Positions 6,773 to 14,978 of a stretch of 45,868 nt of DNA are shown here, piece after piece. This DNA is from Caldilinea sp. CFX5. Lineage in GTDB: Bacteria; Chloroflexota; Anaerolineae; Caldilineales; Caldilineaceae. The DNA is taken from contig QWII01000081.1 of assembly GCA_021405325.1 (NCBI GenBank), forward strand, positions 1-45,868, given 5' to 3'. The notes beneath the pieces are model-generated. The model was given only the letters and a program-made list of their open reading frames with translations. It had not been told where the DNA came from and did no database searches. Both the position numbers and the translations under genes were made by a program. Each line of letters starts with the position of its first letter. Position 1 is the stretch's first letter.

Positions 6773-9700
6773 CTACCTTTCCAAGATACTACGGGCGCGC
6801 TGCAACAGCGGCAGATCATGCCCTTCGGTGAACCACCGGTAGCAGGCGGCGAGTTGGCGGTGGGCGTCGGCGGCGCGGGGGTCGTTTTGCCAGTGGCGAC
6901 AGAGGCTGACCAGGGTTTGCAGTTCCCACCAGCGGGCTTGCTGGCGGCGGGCGACGGTGAGCGCTTGCTGGTAACAGTCGTCCGGCGTCTGGCCCAGGAG
7001 CGTCCAGATGGCGGGGTCGTTGACTTGCGCCAACAGTTCGGCTTTGAGGCGGTAGAGTTCGGCTTCACACCAGCGGTCTTGGGTGCGTTCCAAGAGGTCA
7101 AAGGCTTCGCCCATGACGGCAATGCCGATTTCGTGCTGGCCAACCTGCCCCAGCCGCTCGGCCAGCAGACCAGCAAAGTAAGCCGCGCCCAATTCGGCCC
7201 CGGTGGCGCGGAAGAGGTCGATGCCTTCTTGCATCTGGTTCATGCCGCTTTCAAAATCGCCTTGCACCGCGACCGCCCAGCCATGTAAAAAGGTTGCTGA
7301 GGCCAGCCAGAGCGTAAAGCCGTAGGTGCGCGTAAGTTCCATTGTCGCCGCCGCCTGCCGCCGACAGCCTGCCACATCGCCCAAAAATTGATATTGCACC
7401 GTCATGTAGGTCATGGCAATGGCGCGGCTGTAGGGGTGGGCCAACGCTTCGGCACGGGTCAGGGCTTCCTGCGCCTGCCGTAGCGCCTGGAGCGGATAGC
7501 CAAGACACCAGCGCGCCCAGGCGCCGTAGCTGAGGCCGACAATGGCCGGGTCCTGCCCATAGACCAGGGCGTGGTGGGCGTGGCGTTCGCGGTCGTAGAG
7601 GGCCAAGCTCTCATCGAGATATTGTTTGGCGTCACGCAAGGCGACATTGTGAAAGAAGTGGGTGCCGGCGATGCTGTAGGCTTCGAGCAGCAATTCCGGG
7701 TTTTCTTCGGTTTGCGCCTGCGCCAGCAGATCCCTGGCCGCCGCCGTGCCCTTAGCGAGATCGGGCTTGACCTGGTAAAAGCGCCCCAAGCCCCACAGCA
7801 CTTGAAAGCGCTGTTGCGCGTCGCCCACCTGTTGGCAGAGCCGCCACGCTTCGCTAAAGGCGCGCTCGACTTCCGGCGCCGCGTACCCTTTGGTCGCCAG
7901 GAGCAACGGCCCGAGCGCGATCTGCAATGCCAGCGCTAGACGGGTCTGTTCGTCGCCGGCCGGTAACAGGGGCAAGAGCGTCTGGGCATGGGTCAGAAAG
8001 CCGCCAGCTTCTTGCACCGCACCCAAGCGATGGGCGACGGTGGCGGCGCGCTCATAGGAGCCAATGGCTTTGGCGACGAGTCCCCCCCGCTCATAGTGGT
8101 GAGCAAGCTGGTGGCTGATCTCGTCAAGCTGTGCCGCATGGTAGAATTCCAACGCCTCGCCGACCCGCCGGTGGAGTAGCCGACGCCGGATCGAACTGAG
8201 GCTCTGATAGGCGACTTCGCGTAGTTTATCATGGCTGAAGTCGTAGGCTTCCACCCCCAGGCGGTTAAAGCCCTGTTCCCGAATGATGCCATGTTGCCAG
8301 AGTTCATCCAGTCCCTGCACCAGTTCATCTTCGGTGCTTTCGCTGGCTTTGCCCAAGACCGCCGCATCAAAAGCGCGCCCGATGACGGCGGCCACCCGCG
8401 CCAGGTCATGCGCTTCGGCGGAGAGTTGGGTGAAGCGGGCTTCGATGACGGCGTGAACTTTGGGCGGCAGGGTTGGCGCACCTGGGGGTGTGCGTTCGGC
8501 TGGGGCCGCTGACGCGGTGGCCGTCGGCTTCTCTTCTTTGCCCAGGCGGGCGCGCACCATCTCGACAATAAAGAGGGGGTTGCCTTCGGTTTCGGCGTAA
8601 ATCGCACCGACGCCATTTTGGCCATCGGCCTGACCGGTTAAGTTTGCAACCAGGGTGGCGGTGTCAGCGGGGGTAAGCCGCTTTAATGTTTGCTCGTGTA
8701 GTAAATCGGTTTGGCGCAACTGGGCAAGAAAGGCGAGCAAGGCCTGTTCCTGTTGCATTTCCTCCTGACGCACGGTGGCGAGGATCAGCACTTTCGCCGC
8801 CGAGTCAAAGCGCAGGAGATAGTGCAGCCAGGCGAGTGTATCCTCGTCGCACCACTGGATGTCATCAAGCAGGAGGAGTAGGGTGGGCTGGCCGTGCAGC
8901 GTCAAGCGGGCCAGTGCTTCAAAGAGGCGCTGCCGCTGCCAGTTTTCTGCCAGCGTCGGCGGTTGGGCGACTCCCTTCTGCTCAGTCAACAGTTCGGGCA
9001 GTAGACGGGACGCCTCGCTGCGCCAGACGACATCGACCGCTTGCCGGCTCTTCTGAAAAATCGGCGCCCGCAGCCACTCCTGCACCGGGGCCAGGGCAAA
9101 GCGACCGCCGGCTGCATAGCAGTGGGCGGTGGCGGTGACAACCCCTTGGCGCGCCGCCCAGTCGAGAAATTCTTCGGCCAGGCGTGTCTTGCCGATGCCG
9201 GCCTCGCCGGAGAGCAGCAGCAGCCGCGGTTGTCCGGTCTGGGTCTGGCGCCAGAGCGCTTGTAAGGCTTCCCAATCCGTCTGCCGACCCACCAGCGGCG
9301 CAGCGGTGCGTAGGGGGGCAATGGCCGGTTGGGTCTCTTCCAGGTTGAGCAACCGCTCGTAGAGGCCCTGCGTCACCGGCCCCGGTTCCACGCCCAGTTC
9401 CCGCACCAGAATGGTGGCGCAGTTGTGATAGACCCGCAGCGCCGTAGCCCGATCGCCTTGCAGGGCATAGAGTTGCATAAGGCGGGCGTAGCTCTCCTCG
9501 CGCAGGGGGTCGCTTTGCAACAGGCGACGGCTGTACTCAATGGCGGTGCGATAGTCGCGCTGCTGTTCGGCCAGAGTGCTTGCTTGTTCGAGCGCACCCA
9601 GATAGCGCTCCTGCCACTGTTCGCGGTCGCGCAGGATCCAGTCATCATAAAACCCTTTGAGCAATTCCCCGCGGTATAAGCTCACGGTGGTTTTGAGTAG

Positions 9701-10075
9701 CTCCAAGGCGGCAGGGTCTTTCATGGTGGCCGCCCGCTGTAGACCCGCTTCAAAGTCGGCCACATCCAGGCGATAGGGGCCGTCGCTGCGCCATTGTATG
9801 GTCTGGTTGTCAATGCGCACAAATTGCTCACTCGCCGGCAGGGTGTTGCGTAGGAGGTGGATGGCGTTGCGCAAGTTGGTGCGCGCTTGCGAATCGTTAG
9901 AATCGGGCCAGAAAAGATAGGCCAATGCCTGGCGTGACTGGGGCGCGTCCCGGTGCAAGGCCAGATAGGCCACCAACAGTTGCAATTTCGGTGTGTTAAA
10001 GCCCACCAGCGGCGCGCCATTATAGGTCAACGCAAAGTCGCCAAAGAGTTGGATTTGTAAAGTCATAGCCTTCAT
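6773..10075 (-). CDS. BTAD/SARP-type transcriptional regulator with AAA ATPase and TPR domains
   Basis: 1100 residues. Residues 4-100 form an OmpR-like winged helix (LQIQLFGDFAL; QARTNLRNAIHLLRNTL). Residues 105-245 are the bacterial transcriptional activation domain (YRGELLKGFYDDWILRDREQ). The AAA module has Walker A GEAGIGKT at 290-297 and Walker B LLLLLDD at 399-405. From about residue 640 the protein is a long TPR array. This is the architecture of large SARP/LuxR-type ATPase regulators. The effector is unknown and the gene is monocistronic. Either ATG, at 10075 or 10066, is possible; the GAAGG signal lies too close to discriminate. The 3' end lies in a repeat shared with the intergenic hairpin. 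Confidence 0.88.
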   Translation of the reverse strand: MKAMTLQIQLFGDFALTYNGAPLVGFNTPKLQLLVAYLALHRDAPQSRQALAYLFWPDSNDSQARTNLRNAIHLLRNTLPASEQFVRIDNQTIQWRSDGPYRLDVADFEAGLQRAATMKDPAALELLKTTVSLYRGELLKGFYDDWILRDREQWQERYLGALEQASTLAEQQRDYRTAIEYSRRLLQSDPLREESYARLMQLYALQGDRATALRVYHNCATILVRELGVEPGPVTQGLYERLLNLEETQPAIAPLRTAAPLVGRQTDWEALQALWRQTQTGQPRLLLLSGEAGIGKTRLAEEFLDWAARQGVVTATAHCYAAGGRFALAPVQEWLRAPIFQKSRQAVDVVWRSEASRLLPELLTEQKGVAQPPTLAENWQRQRLFEALARLTLHGQPTLLLLLDDIQWCDEDTLAWLHYLLRFDSAAKVLILATVRQEEMQQEQALLAFLAQLRQTDLLHEQTLKRLTPADTATLVANLTGQADGQNGVGAIYAETEGNPLFIVEMVRARLGKEEKPTATASAAPAERTPPGAPTLPPKVHAVIEARFTQLSAEAHDLARVAAVIGRAFDAAVLGKASESTEDELVQGLDELWQHGIIREQGFNRLGVEAYDFSHDKLREVAYQSLSSIRRRLLHRRVGEALEFYHAAQLDEISHQLAHHYERGGLVAKAIGSYERAATVAHRLGAVQEAGGFLTHAQTLLPLLPAGDEQTRLALALQIALGPLLLATKGYAAPEVERAFSEAWRLCQQVGDAQQRFQVLWGLGRFYQVKPDLAKGTAAARDLLAQAQTEENPELLLEAYSIAGTHFFHNVALRDAKQYLDESLALYDRERHAHHALVYGQDPAIVGLSYGAWARWCLGYPLQALRQAQEALTRAEALAHPYSRAIAMTYMTVQYQFLGDVAGCRRQAAATMELTRTYGFTLWLASATFLHGWAVAVQGDFESGMNQMQEGIDLFRATGAELGAAYFAGLLAERLGQVGQHEIGIAVMGEAFDLLERTQDRWCEAELYRLKAELLAQVNDPAIWTLLGQTPDDCYQQALTVARRQQARWWELQTLVSLCRHWQNDPRAADAHRQLAACYRWFTEGHDLPLLQRARSILER

Positions 10076-10133
10076 CTACACCCGCAACGTGACCGATTTG
10101 TCTTTCACCTGTACCAGACAGTCATGCGCCTAT

Positions 10134-10139
10134 AGTATA
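10134..10139 (-). promoter_or_regulatory. Possible -10 of the BTAD gene
   Basis: TATACT on the minus strand at 10134-10139, about 60 nt upstream of the start. No clear -35 is visible. Confidence 0.3.
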
Positions 10140-10185
10140 CTCGAAAACAGTGGATCAAACACAAGTCGGAAATGGTGGATAGTGC

Positions 10186-10301
10186 AGGACTTACGCAAGA
10201 CGCCGGGCACCCAGCGGGTTCCCGCGGCATCCTGCCGGCCTGCCGCCAGGGATGGCGCGGGAACCCACTGGCTGCCCAGATTCCCGTCTTGCGTAAGTCC
10301 T
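10186..10301. repeat. Compound inverted repeat, REP-like element copy 1
   Basis: Outer arms 10186-10202 and 10285-10301 are perfect over 17 bp. Inner arms 10206-10226 and 10256-10276 match at 19 of 21. The core resembles 18771-18847, and the end word CTTGCGTAAGTCCT recurs at 20587-20600. The rest of the 10076-10510 gap holds TGGATAGTGGATGG near 10305-10318 facing CTATCCACTATCCACC near 10405-10420, a further loose inverted pair. No gene is seen. Confidence 0.8.
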
Positions 10302-10510
10302 ATAGTGGATAGTGGATGGTCATGTACGATCAGTAGAGCGCAACACACTCAGAAGCGCACAGCGTGACTCTAGACTACGCGACTACATGACTGCGGACGA
10401 TTGACTATCCACTATCCACCCAAAATTCCACATTTGACAAAGTAGCCGCGCACCACATATAGTAAGGTAGATTCATCATTTATCCTCACGCGTACTATTG
10501 GAGTTACTAC

Positions 10511-11083
10511 ATGATTGGAGAGACGTTAGCCAACTTGCCGCTCTGGGCGGCGCTTGCGGTCACCTTGGTGGGCGGCGCGCTGGGCGGTATTGTCTATGAA
10601 CTGCTGATTTTACATGGCAACATTGAAATGCCCCACCGACTGACCGCGGCCGAGCAGATGGAAAATCCGCACGCCATCGCCTCCTATATGTATGATCTGG
10701 GCATCTGGGCGCGGGTGCTCATCGGCGCCTTTGCCGCGGTGGCTGCGCTGGTGGTGGTCAACCCGGAGAGCGTGGTCAAGCTGCTGGCGACGGCGATCAT
10801 TGCCGGGTCCGCCGGCACGTCGATCTTCCGCTCGTTGCAAGATCGTCTGCTGGCCGCCTTGGCCCAAAAGGAAACCGCCAACCTGCGCGCCGTCAATGAT
10901 AAGTTGCATGACAAGGTAGACGAAACCATTGTCGCCTTTGATACGCTCAAGGGGGCCATCCGCACCGTCCCCCTACCCCCCTCCACCCGCTCAATCCCCG
11001 GCGCTACGGCAGTTGACCAAACGTTGGTGGATCGCGTGGAACAACTGCTCAATGAAGCCAAAGGGATTGGCAGCCCAAAATAG
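10511..11083 (+). CDS. Small membrane protein of unknown function
   Basis: 190 residues. Three hydrophobic segments are visible: 9-33, about 64-84 and 88-106. After them comes a soluble, helical C-terminal part (LQDRLLAALAQKETANLRAV) that could form a coiled coil, followed by a Pro/Ser/Thr-rich stretch. No known motif was recognised. TTGGAG about eight bases before the ATG is the likely ribosome site. It precedes the enolase-type gene across a hairpin, but nothing ties it to that pathway. Confidence 0.6.
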   Translation: MIGETLANLPLWAALAVTLVGGALGGIVYELLILHGNIEMPHRLTAAEQMENPHAIASYMYDLGIWARVLIGAFAAVAALVVVNPESVVKLLATAIIAGSAGTSIFRSLQDRLLAALAQKETANLRAVNDKLHDKVDETIVAFDTLKGAIRTVPLPPSTRSIPGATAVDQTLVDRVEQLLNEAKGIGSPK

Positions 11084-11088
11084 TTCAG

Positions 11089-11140
11089 AGTCCGCAGTCC
11101 AGAGTCCAAAGTCGATGCGCCGGACTCTGGACTGCGGACT
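11089..11140. repeat. Perfect 19-bp inverted repeat
   Basis: Arms 11089-11107 (AGTCCGCAGTCCAGAGTCC) and 11122-11140, perfect, 14-nt loop. The arm is a degenerate 7-nt tandem (AGTCCGC, AGTCCAG, AGTCC). It lies just before the enolase-type gene. Confidence 0.9.
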
Positions 11141-11160
11141 ATAACACAGAGGACAAAACC

Positions 11161-12318
11161 ATGACTTCGCAACTAACCTTTACCAAATTTCGCGTCTGGC
11201 AAGTGGTGGTGCCGGCGCGACAGGATATTCTTTCGGCGCCGGTGGGCAAAAGCCCGGTCTACACCGGCAGCACCAGTTGGCCGGCGATGCCGATCCACCT
11301 GATCGAGGGCGTCACCTCCGGCGGTTTTACGGCGGTGGGCGAGAGCGGACGGGGAACATCACGCGAAGTGGTGGAAGCCACGTTGCGCGATCTCCTGGGG
11401 CGCGACTTGCAAACCTTTACCCCGGCCACCATCTGGATGCAGGACTTTGACCCCATCGGCCTGCCGCCGAGCTACCCGGTCTACTCGTGGGATTTGAGCA
11501 GCGGCAAGAGCTATGAATTGGTGGAAGCGCTCTGGCTGGACGCCGTGGGCAAGGCGGCGGGGGTGGCGGCGCACCAACTGTTGGGCGGCGCGGTGCGCAA
11601 AGCGGTCGCCACCGATTTCTGGGTCAACCGGCCAGGGCCGGAGACGCTGCTGGCATTGGTGCGTGAGGCGAAAGAGCGCGGGTTGCGTGGCATGAAGATG
11701 AAGTCGAACATGGCGGGCGACACGGTGCAGGCGATCCTGACCATTGCCGCCGACATCCCCCATGATTTCCGCTTTACCATCGACCCGATGACCGCCTGGC
11801 GTTCTATGCGTGAAGCGGCGCGCTACTTTGAGGCGTTGGCCAAGCTGCCCTTTACCATCCAGCTTGAAGACCCCTTCCCCTGGCGCGCCGTCGATGATTG
11901 GCACAAGGCGCGCCAATGTTTTCCGCTGACCATCGCTTCTCATGCGCGCAATGAGGAAGTGCTGCGGCTGTCGCTGCGCGAGGGGTTGGCCGACACCTAT
12001 AACCTGGGCGGGGCCGGCGCGTATGATTTCCTGCACATGACGCCGGTGGTCGAGTTTCAGCAGAAAGATTGCTGGCAAGGCAGTTCGTTGGAGCTAGGCG
12101 TCTTGCAACATGTCCGGCTCCATGCCGCCGCCTGCGCCCGTAACTGTGTCCTGCCCAGCGATATGCAAAGCGAATGGGTGCGCGAACATACGTTGATCAC
12201 CCCGCGCATGGCCTATGCCGACGCCCACGCCCTGGTGCCGGATCGACCGGGGTTGGGGATTGAACTTGATCATGCGGCGGTGCAGCGCTATGCGACACTG
12301 GCGTTTGAGGTTGAATAA
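11161..12318 (+). CDS. Enolase-superfamily (mandelate racemase/muconate lactonizing-like) enzyme
   Basis: 385 residues, typical of the family. The capping domain covers about 1-140. The barrel shows the KxK catalytic pair (Lys179, Lys181 in MKMKSN), metal ligand Asp208 (TIDPM) and ligand Glu236 (QLEDP). The expected third metal ligand after the next strand reads PLTIASHARNEE, where Ser260/His261 replace the usual Asp, Glu or Asn. These enzymes abstract a proton alpha to a carboxylate and often dehydrate acid sugars. Co-orientation with the ThDP enzyme suggests one catabolic unit, although a 220-bp nested repeat separates them. The substrate is unknown. Confidence 0.85.
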   Translation: MTSQLTFTKFRVWQVVVPARQDILSAPVGKSPVYTGSTSWPAMPIHLIEGVTSGGFTAVGESGRGTSREVVEATLRDLLGRDLQTFTPATIWMQDFDPIGLPPSYPVYSWDLSSGKSYELVEALWLDAVGKAAGVAAHQLLGGAVRKAVATDFWVNRPGPETLLALVREAKERGLRGMKMKSNMAGDTVQAILTIAADIPHDFRFTIDPMTAWRSMREAARYFEALAKLPFTIQLEDPFPWRAVDDWHKARQCFPLTIASHARNEEVLRLSLREGLADTYNLGGAGAYDFLHMTPVVEFQQKDCWQGSSLELGVLQHVRLHAAACARNCVLPSDMQSEWVREHTLITPRMAYADAHALVPDRPGLGIELDHAAVQRYATLAFEVE

Positions 12319-12320
12319 AC

Positions 12321-12540
12321 CCCTCCCAGCCTCCCCAACTTGGGGCTAACCTTTACCCACATCTTTTTGCCAGAGGTAGCGGGCCGGGGAAGAGTGCCGG
12401 GGACTGCCCAGAGAAACTCACAAAATCAGATGCCGTTTCTGGGCAGTCCCCGGCACTCTTCCCCATGTACTTGTGGGTAAAGGTAAGAGCTTGGGGAGGG
12501 GACCGTTGCTCCTCCCCCAAACTGGGGGAGGCTGGGAGGG
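12321..12540. repeat. Triple nested inverted repeat, 220 bp
   Basis: Three collinear arm pairs sit one inside the next: 12321-12336 with 12525-12540 (16 bp), 12349-12361 with 12472-12484 (13 bp), and 12386-12412 with 12438-12464 (27 bp), each perfect. The innermost loop is 25 nt. It fills the gap between the enolase-type and ThDP genes. Confidence 0.9.
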
Positions 12541-12588
12541 GGTGGCTTGGTAGTCACAAATAACATTGCCAAACAGGAGGAAACCAAG

Positions 12589-14223
12589 ATGAAAGTTGCT
12601 GACATTATTGCCCGCATTTTGAAGGCGGAGGGGGTGGAATACCTCTTCGCCTACCCCGTCAACCACCTGATTGAGGCGGCGGCCAAGGTGGACATCCGCA
12701 CGATCATTGTGCGTCAGGAGCGCATTGGGCTGCATATGGCCGATGCTGTGGGGCGCCTCTCGTCCGGCCAGAAGATTGGTGTCTTCTGTATGCAACATGG
12801 CCCCGGCACCGAAAATGCCTTTGGCGGCGTGGCGCAGGCATACGGGGAGTCGTCGCCGATTGTGGTGCTGCCGATGGGCTATCCGCGCAATCTGGCGAAT
12901 GTTGATCCCAACTTTAGCTCGGCGCTCAACTACAAGCACATTACCAAGTCGTGTGAACAACTGATGATGCCGGAGGCGACGGTGGCGCTCATGCGTCGCG
13001 CCTTCCATGCCGTGCGCAATGGTCGCCCGCGCCCGGCGTTGGTGGAAATCCCGGCGGATCTGATCCACGCCGAAGCGCCCGATGATTGGAATTACACCCC
13101 GGCCCTCCAGACCCGCTACGCCCCCGCCGCCGATGATGTGGACAAGGCCGCCGCCATGTTGATCGCCGCTGAACGGCCGGTGATCTATGCCGGCCAGGGG
13201 GTGCATTATGCCCAGGCGTGGGACGAATTGCGCGCACTGGCCGAGTTGCTCGAAGCGCCGGTGACGACCACTCTTTCCGGCAAGAGCGCCTTCCCGGAGA
13301 CTCATCCACTGGCCTTGGGCTGCGCCAATCGCGCCATGCCCCGCCCGGTCTGGGATGCCATGAACAACGCCGATGTGATCTTTGGCATTGGCAACAGCTT
13401 TACCATCACCAGCTTTGGCATCAAGGTGCCGGCGGGCAAGACGCTCATCCACGCCACCCTCGACCCGGCGGACATCAACAAAGACTTGCCGGTGGCCCAT
13501 GCGCTGGTTGGCGATGCCAAGTTGACGTTGCAGATGTTGAATGAAGCGATCCGTGAGCGGCTGGGTGGCAAGCCCCGTGGCCGACGCGACGCGTTGGCGG
13601 CGTCGATCAAGCAGGGCAAGGAGGCGTGGCTGGCGCAGTGGAAGCCGAAGCTGACCAGCAACGAGACGCCGCTCTCGCCTTATCGCGTCATCTGGGATCT
13701 GATTCATACCGTCGATCCAAACAACGCCATCATCACCCATGACGCCGGCAGCCCGCGCGATCAGTTGTCGCCTTTCTGGGAGTCATCGTTGCCGCTCTCT
13801 TACATCGGCTGGGGCAAGACAACGCAACTTGGCTATGGTTTAGGATTGGCGATGGGTGCGAAGTTGCTCAATCCCAACAAAATTTGTATCAATGTTTGGG
13901 GTGACGCCGCCATCGGTTTCACCGGTATGGACTTTGAAACGGCGGTACGCGAACGGATTCCGATTCTGTCGATCCTGCTCAACAACTTCTCCATGGCGAT
14001 TGAGCTGCCAATCATGCAGGTGTCCACCGAGAAATATCGCTCGACTGACATCTCCGGCAACTATGCCGACATGGCCAAAGCCTTTGGCGGCTACGGCGAA
14101 CGGGTGACGACACCGGATCAGATCATCCCGGCCATCAAGCGGGGCATCCAGAAGACCCAAGAGGGGACGCCGGCGCTGTTGGAGTTTATCACGGCGAAGG
14201 AGATTCAGATTTCGTCGTTTTAG
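12589..14223 (+). CDS. Thiamine-diphosphate-dependent enzyme, acetolactate synthase-like
   Basis: 544 residues from the ATG at 12589 (MKVADIIARIL), with AGGAGG at 12575-12580; a longer frame from 12547 has no such support. The three-domain plan of ThDP decarboxylases is clear: the N-terminal domain with the cofactor-activating Glu44 (VRQERIGLHMADAVG), a central domain at about 185-320, and a C-terminal domain with the Mg-ThDP motif from Gly438-Asp439-Ala440 to Asn465-Asn466. Family members act on 2-keto acids (acetolactate synthase, benzoylformate or sulfopyruvate decarboxylase, and others). No regulatory small subunit is nearby, which argues for catabolism. The substrate is unknown. Confidence 0.88.
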   Translation: MKVADIIARILKAEGVEYLFAYPVNHLIEAAAKVDIRTIIVRQERIGLHMADAVGRLSSGQKIGVFCMQHGPGTENAFGGVAQAYGESSPIVVLPMGYPRNLANVDPNFSSALNYKHITKSCEQLMMPEATVALMRRAFHAVRNGRPRPALVEIPADLIHAEAPDDWNYTPALQTRYAPAADDVDKAAAMLIAAERPVIYAGQGVHYAQAWDELRALAELLEAPVTTTLSGKSAFPETHPLALGCANRAMPRPVWDAMNNADVIFGIGNSFTITSFGIKVPAGKTLIHATLDPADINKDLPVAHALVGDAKLTLQMLNEAIRERLGGKPRGRRDALAASIKQGKEAWLAQWKPKLTSNETPLSPYRVIWDLIHTVDPNNAIITHDAGSPRDQLSPFWESSLPLSYIGWGKTTQLGYGLGLAMGAKLLNPNKICINVWGDAAIGFTGMDFETAVRERIPILSILLNNFSMAIELPIMQVSTEKYRSTDISGNYADMAKAFGGYGERVTTPDQIIPAIKRGIQKTQEGTPALLEFITAKEIQISSF

Positions 14224-14978
14224 TAGTTGCCATAAAAGTGCCGGACGTTTGGTAAGCGCCGGATACTAGGGGCTGTCGGCATGGTTTCTTGTTTCTACGC
14301 ATCACCCCAATGGTGGTGACAGTACTGGAATAACCCCTATACAAGAGCAGAGCAAAACTGATGCTTGATTTTCTGGTGATTTTGGTGTATATTTTGGCTA
14401 GATTTTACGGGGTCGGCAAAGTCTAGAGAAAACAGGTGTTCTAGATATCGTCATCTCGCTGGTTCGATTCACCTGAATTGGTTTAGCTGGTTTCTGTTGC
14501 GAAACGCGGTTTTCACAGCTAAGGGCGCGAAAGATTTTCTCTGGCAATTCTTTGTAGGCTTTGCGGTGAAGTTGGTGTTTCGCAACAAAAACTAGTTAGA
14601 CCAGAAGTTCCCGAAGCAGATAGTGGTTCGGCGGCAATCCACGACTTTCCATAGACGTATCAATAGTTTTGCCTAAGGGATCTGTATAGTCCAGATTCGC
14701 TTTTCATGCATTTCCTCAAACTGTGTACCTCACCGGAGCTGCCGGGGTACAGACCGTGGCGCGATGAGTGTGCCCCGGACAGACCGAAAACCGTCCAATT
14801 TCGAGTTTCTACTAAATGATCACCCTCGGTTCGTCGCTCTCTAGTGAAATAGCGAAAACACCTTACTTTCGTCAGATTTTCCCAGAAAGCAAACCTTAAT
14901 TGAGCGAACCGACGGTGATCAAGTGTAAAATTCATACGCTGAAGAATTCAGTAGCAAGCACGATTGTGGTATAGGATC
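14224..14978. other. 755-bp gene-poor AT-richer gap with loose inverted repeats
   Basis: No convincing gene. Two inverted pairs are visible: TTGCGAAAC-containing arms near 14482-14505 and 14573-14596, and TGATCACC..CGGTTCG arms near 14818-14835 and 14908-14924 (about 16 of 17). A 91-codon minus-strand frame at 14660-14935 resembles nothing recognisable. Base composition appears lower in GC than the flanking metabolic genes, and this continues into the next two genes. Confidence 0.4.

Noticed and set aside
12418..13740. 440-codon minus-strand open frame
   Set aside because: It lies antisense to the well-supported ThDP enzyme gene, starts inside it, has a His/Arg/Gly-rich composition typical of a shadow frame and contains no motif.
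14660..14935. 91-codon minus-strand frame
   Set aside because: No recognisable domain and no clear ribosome site; composition (many Arg, Ser, Cys) looks like chance.
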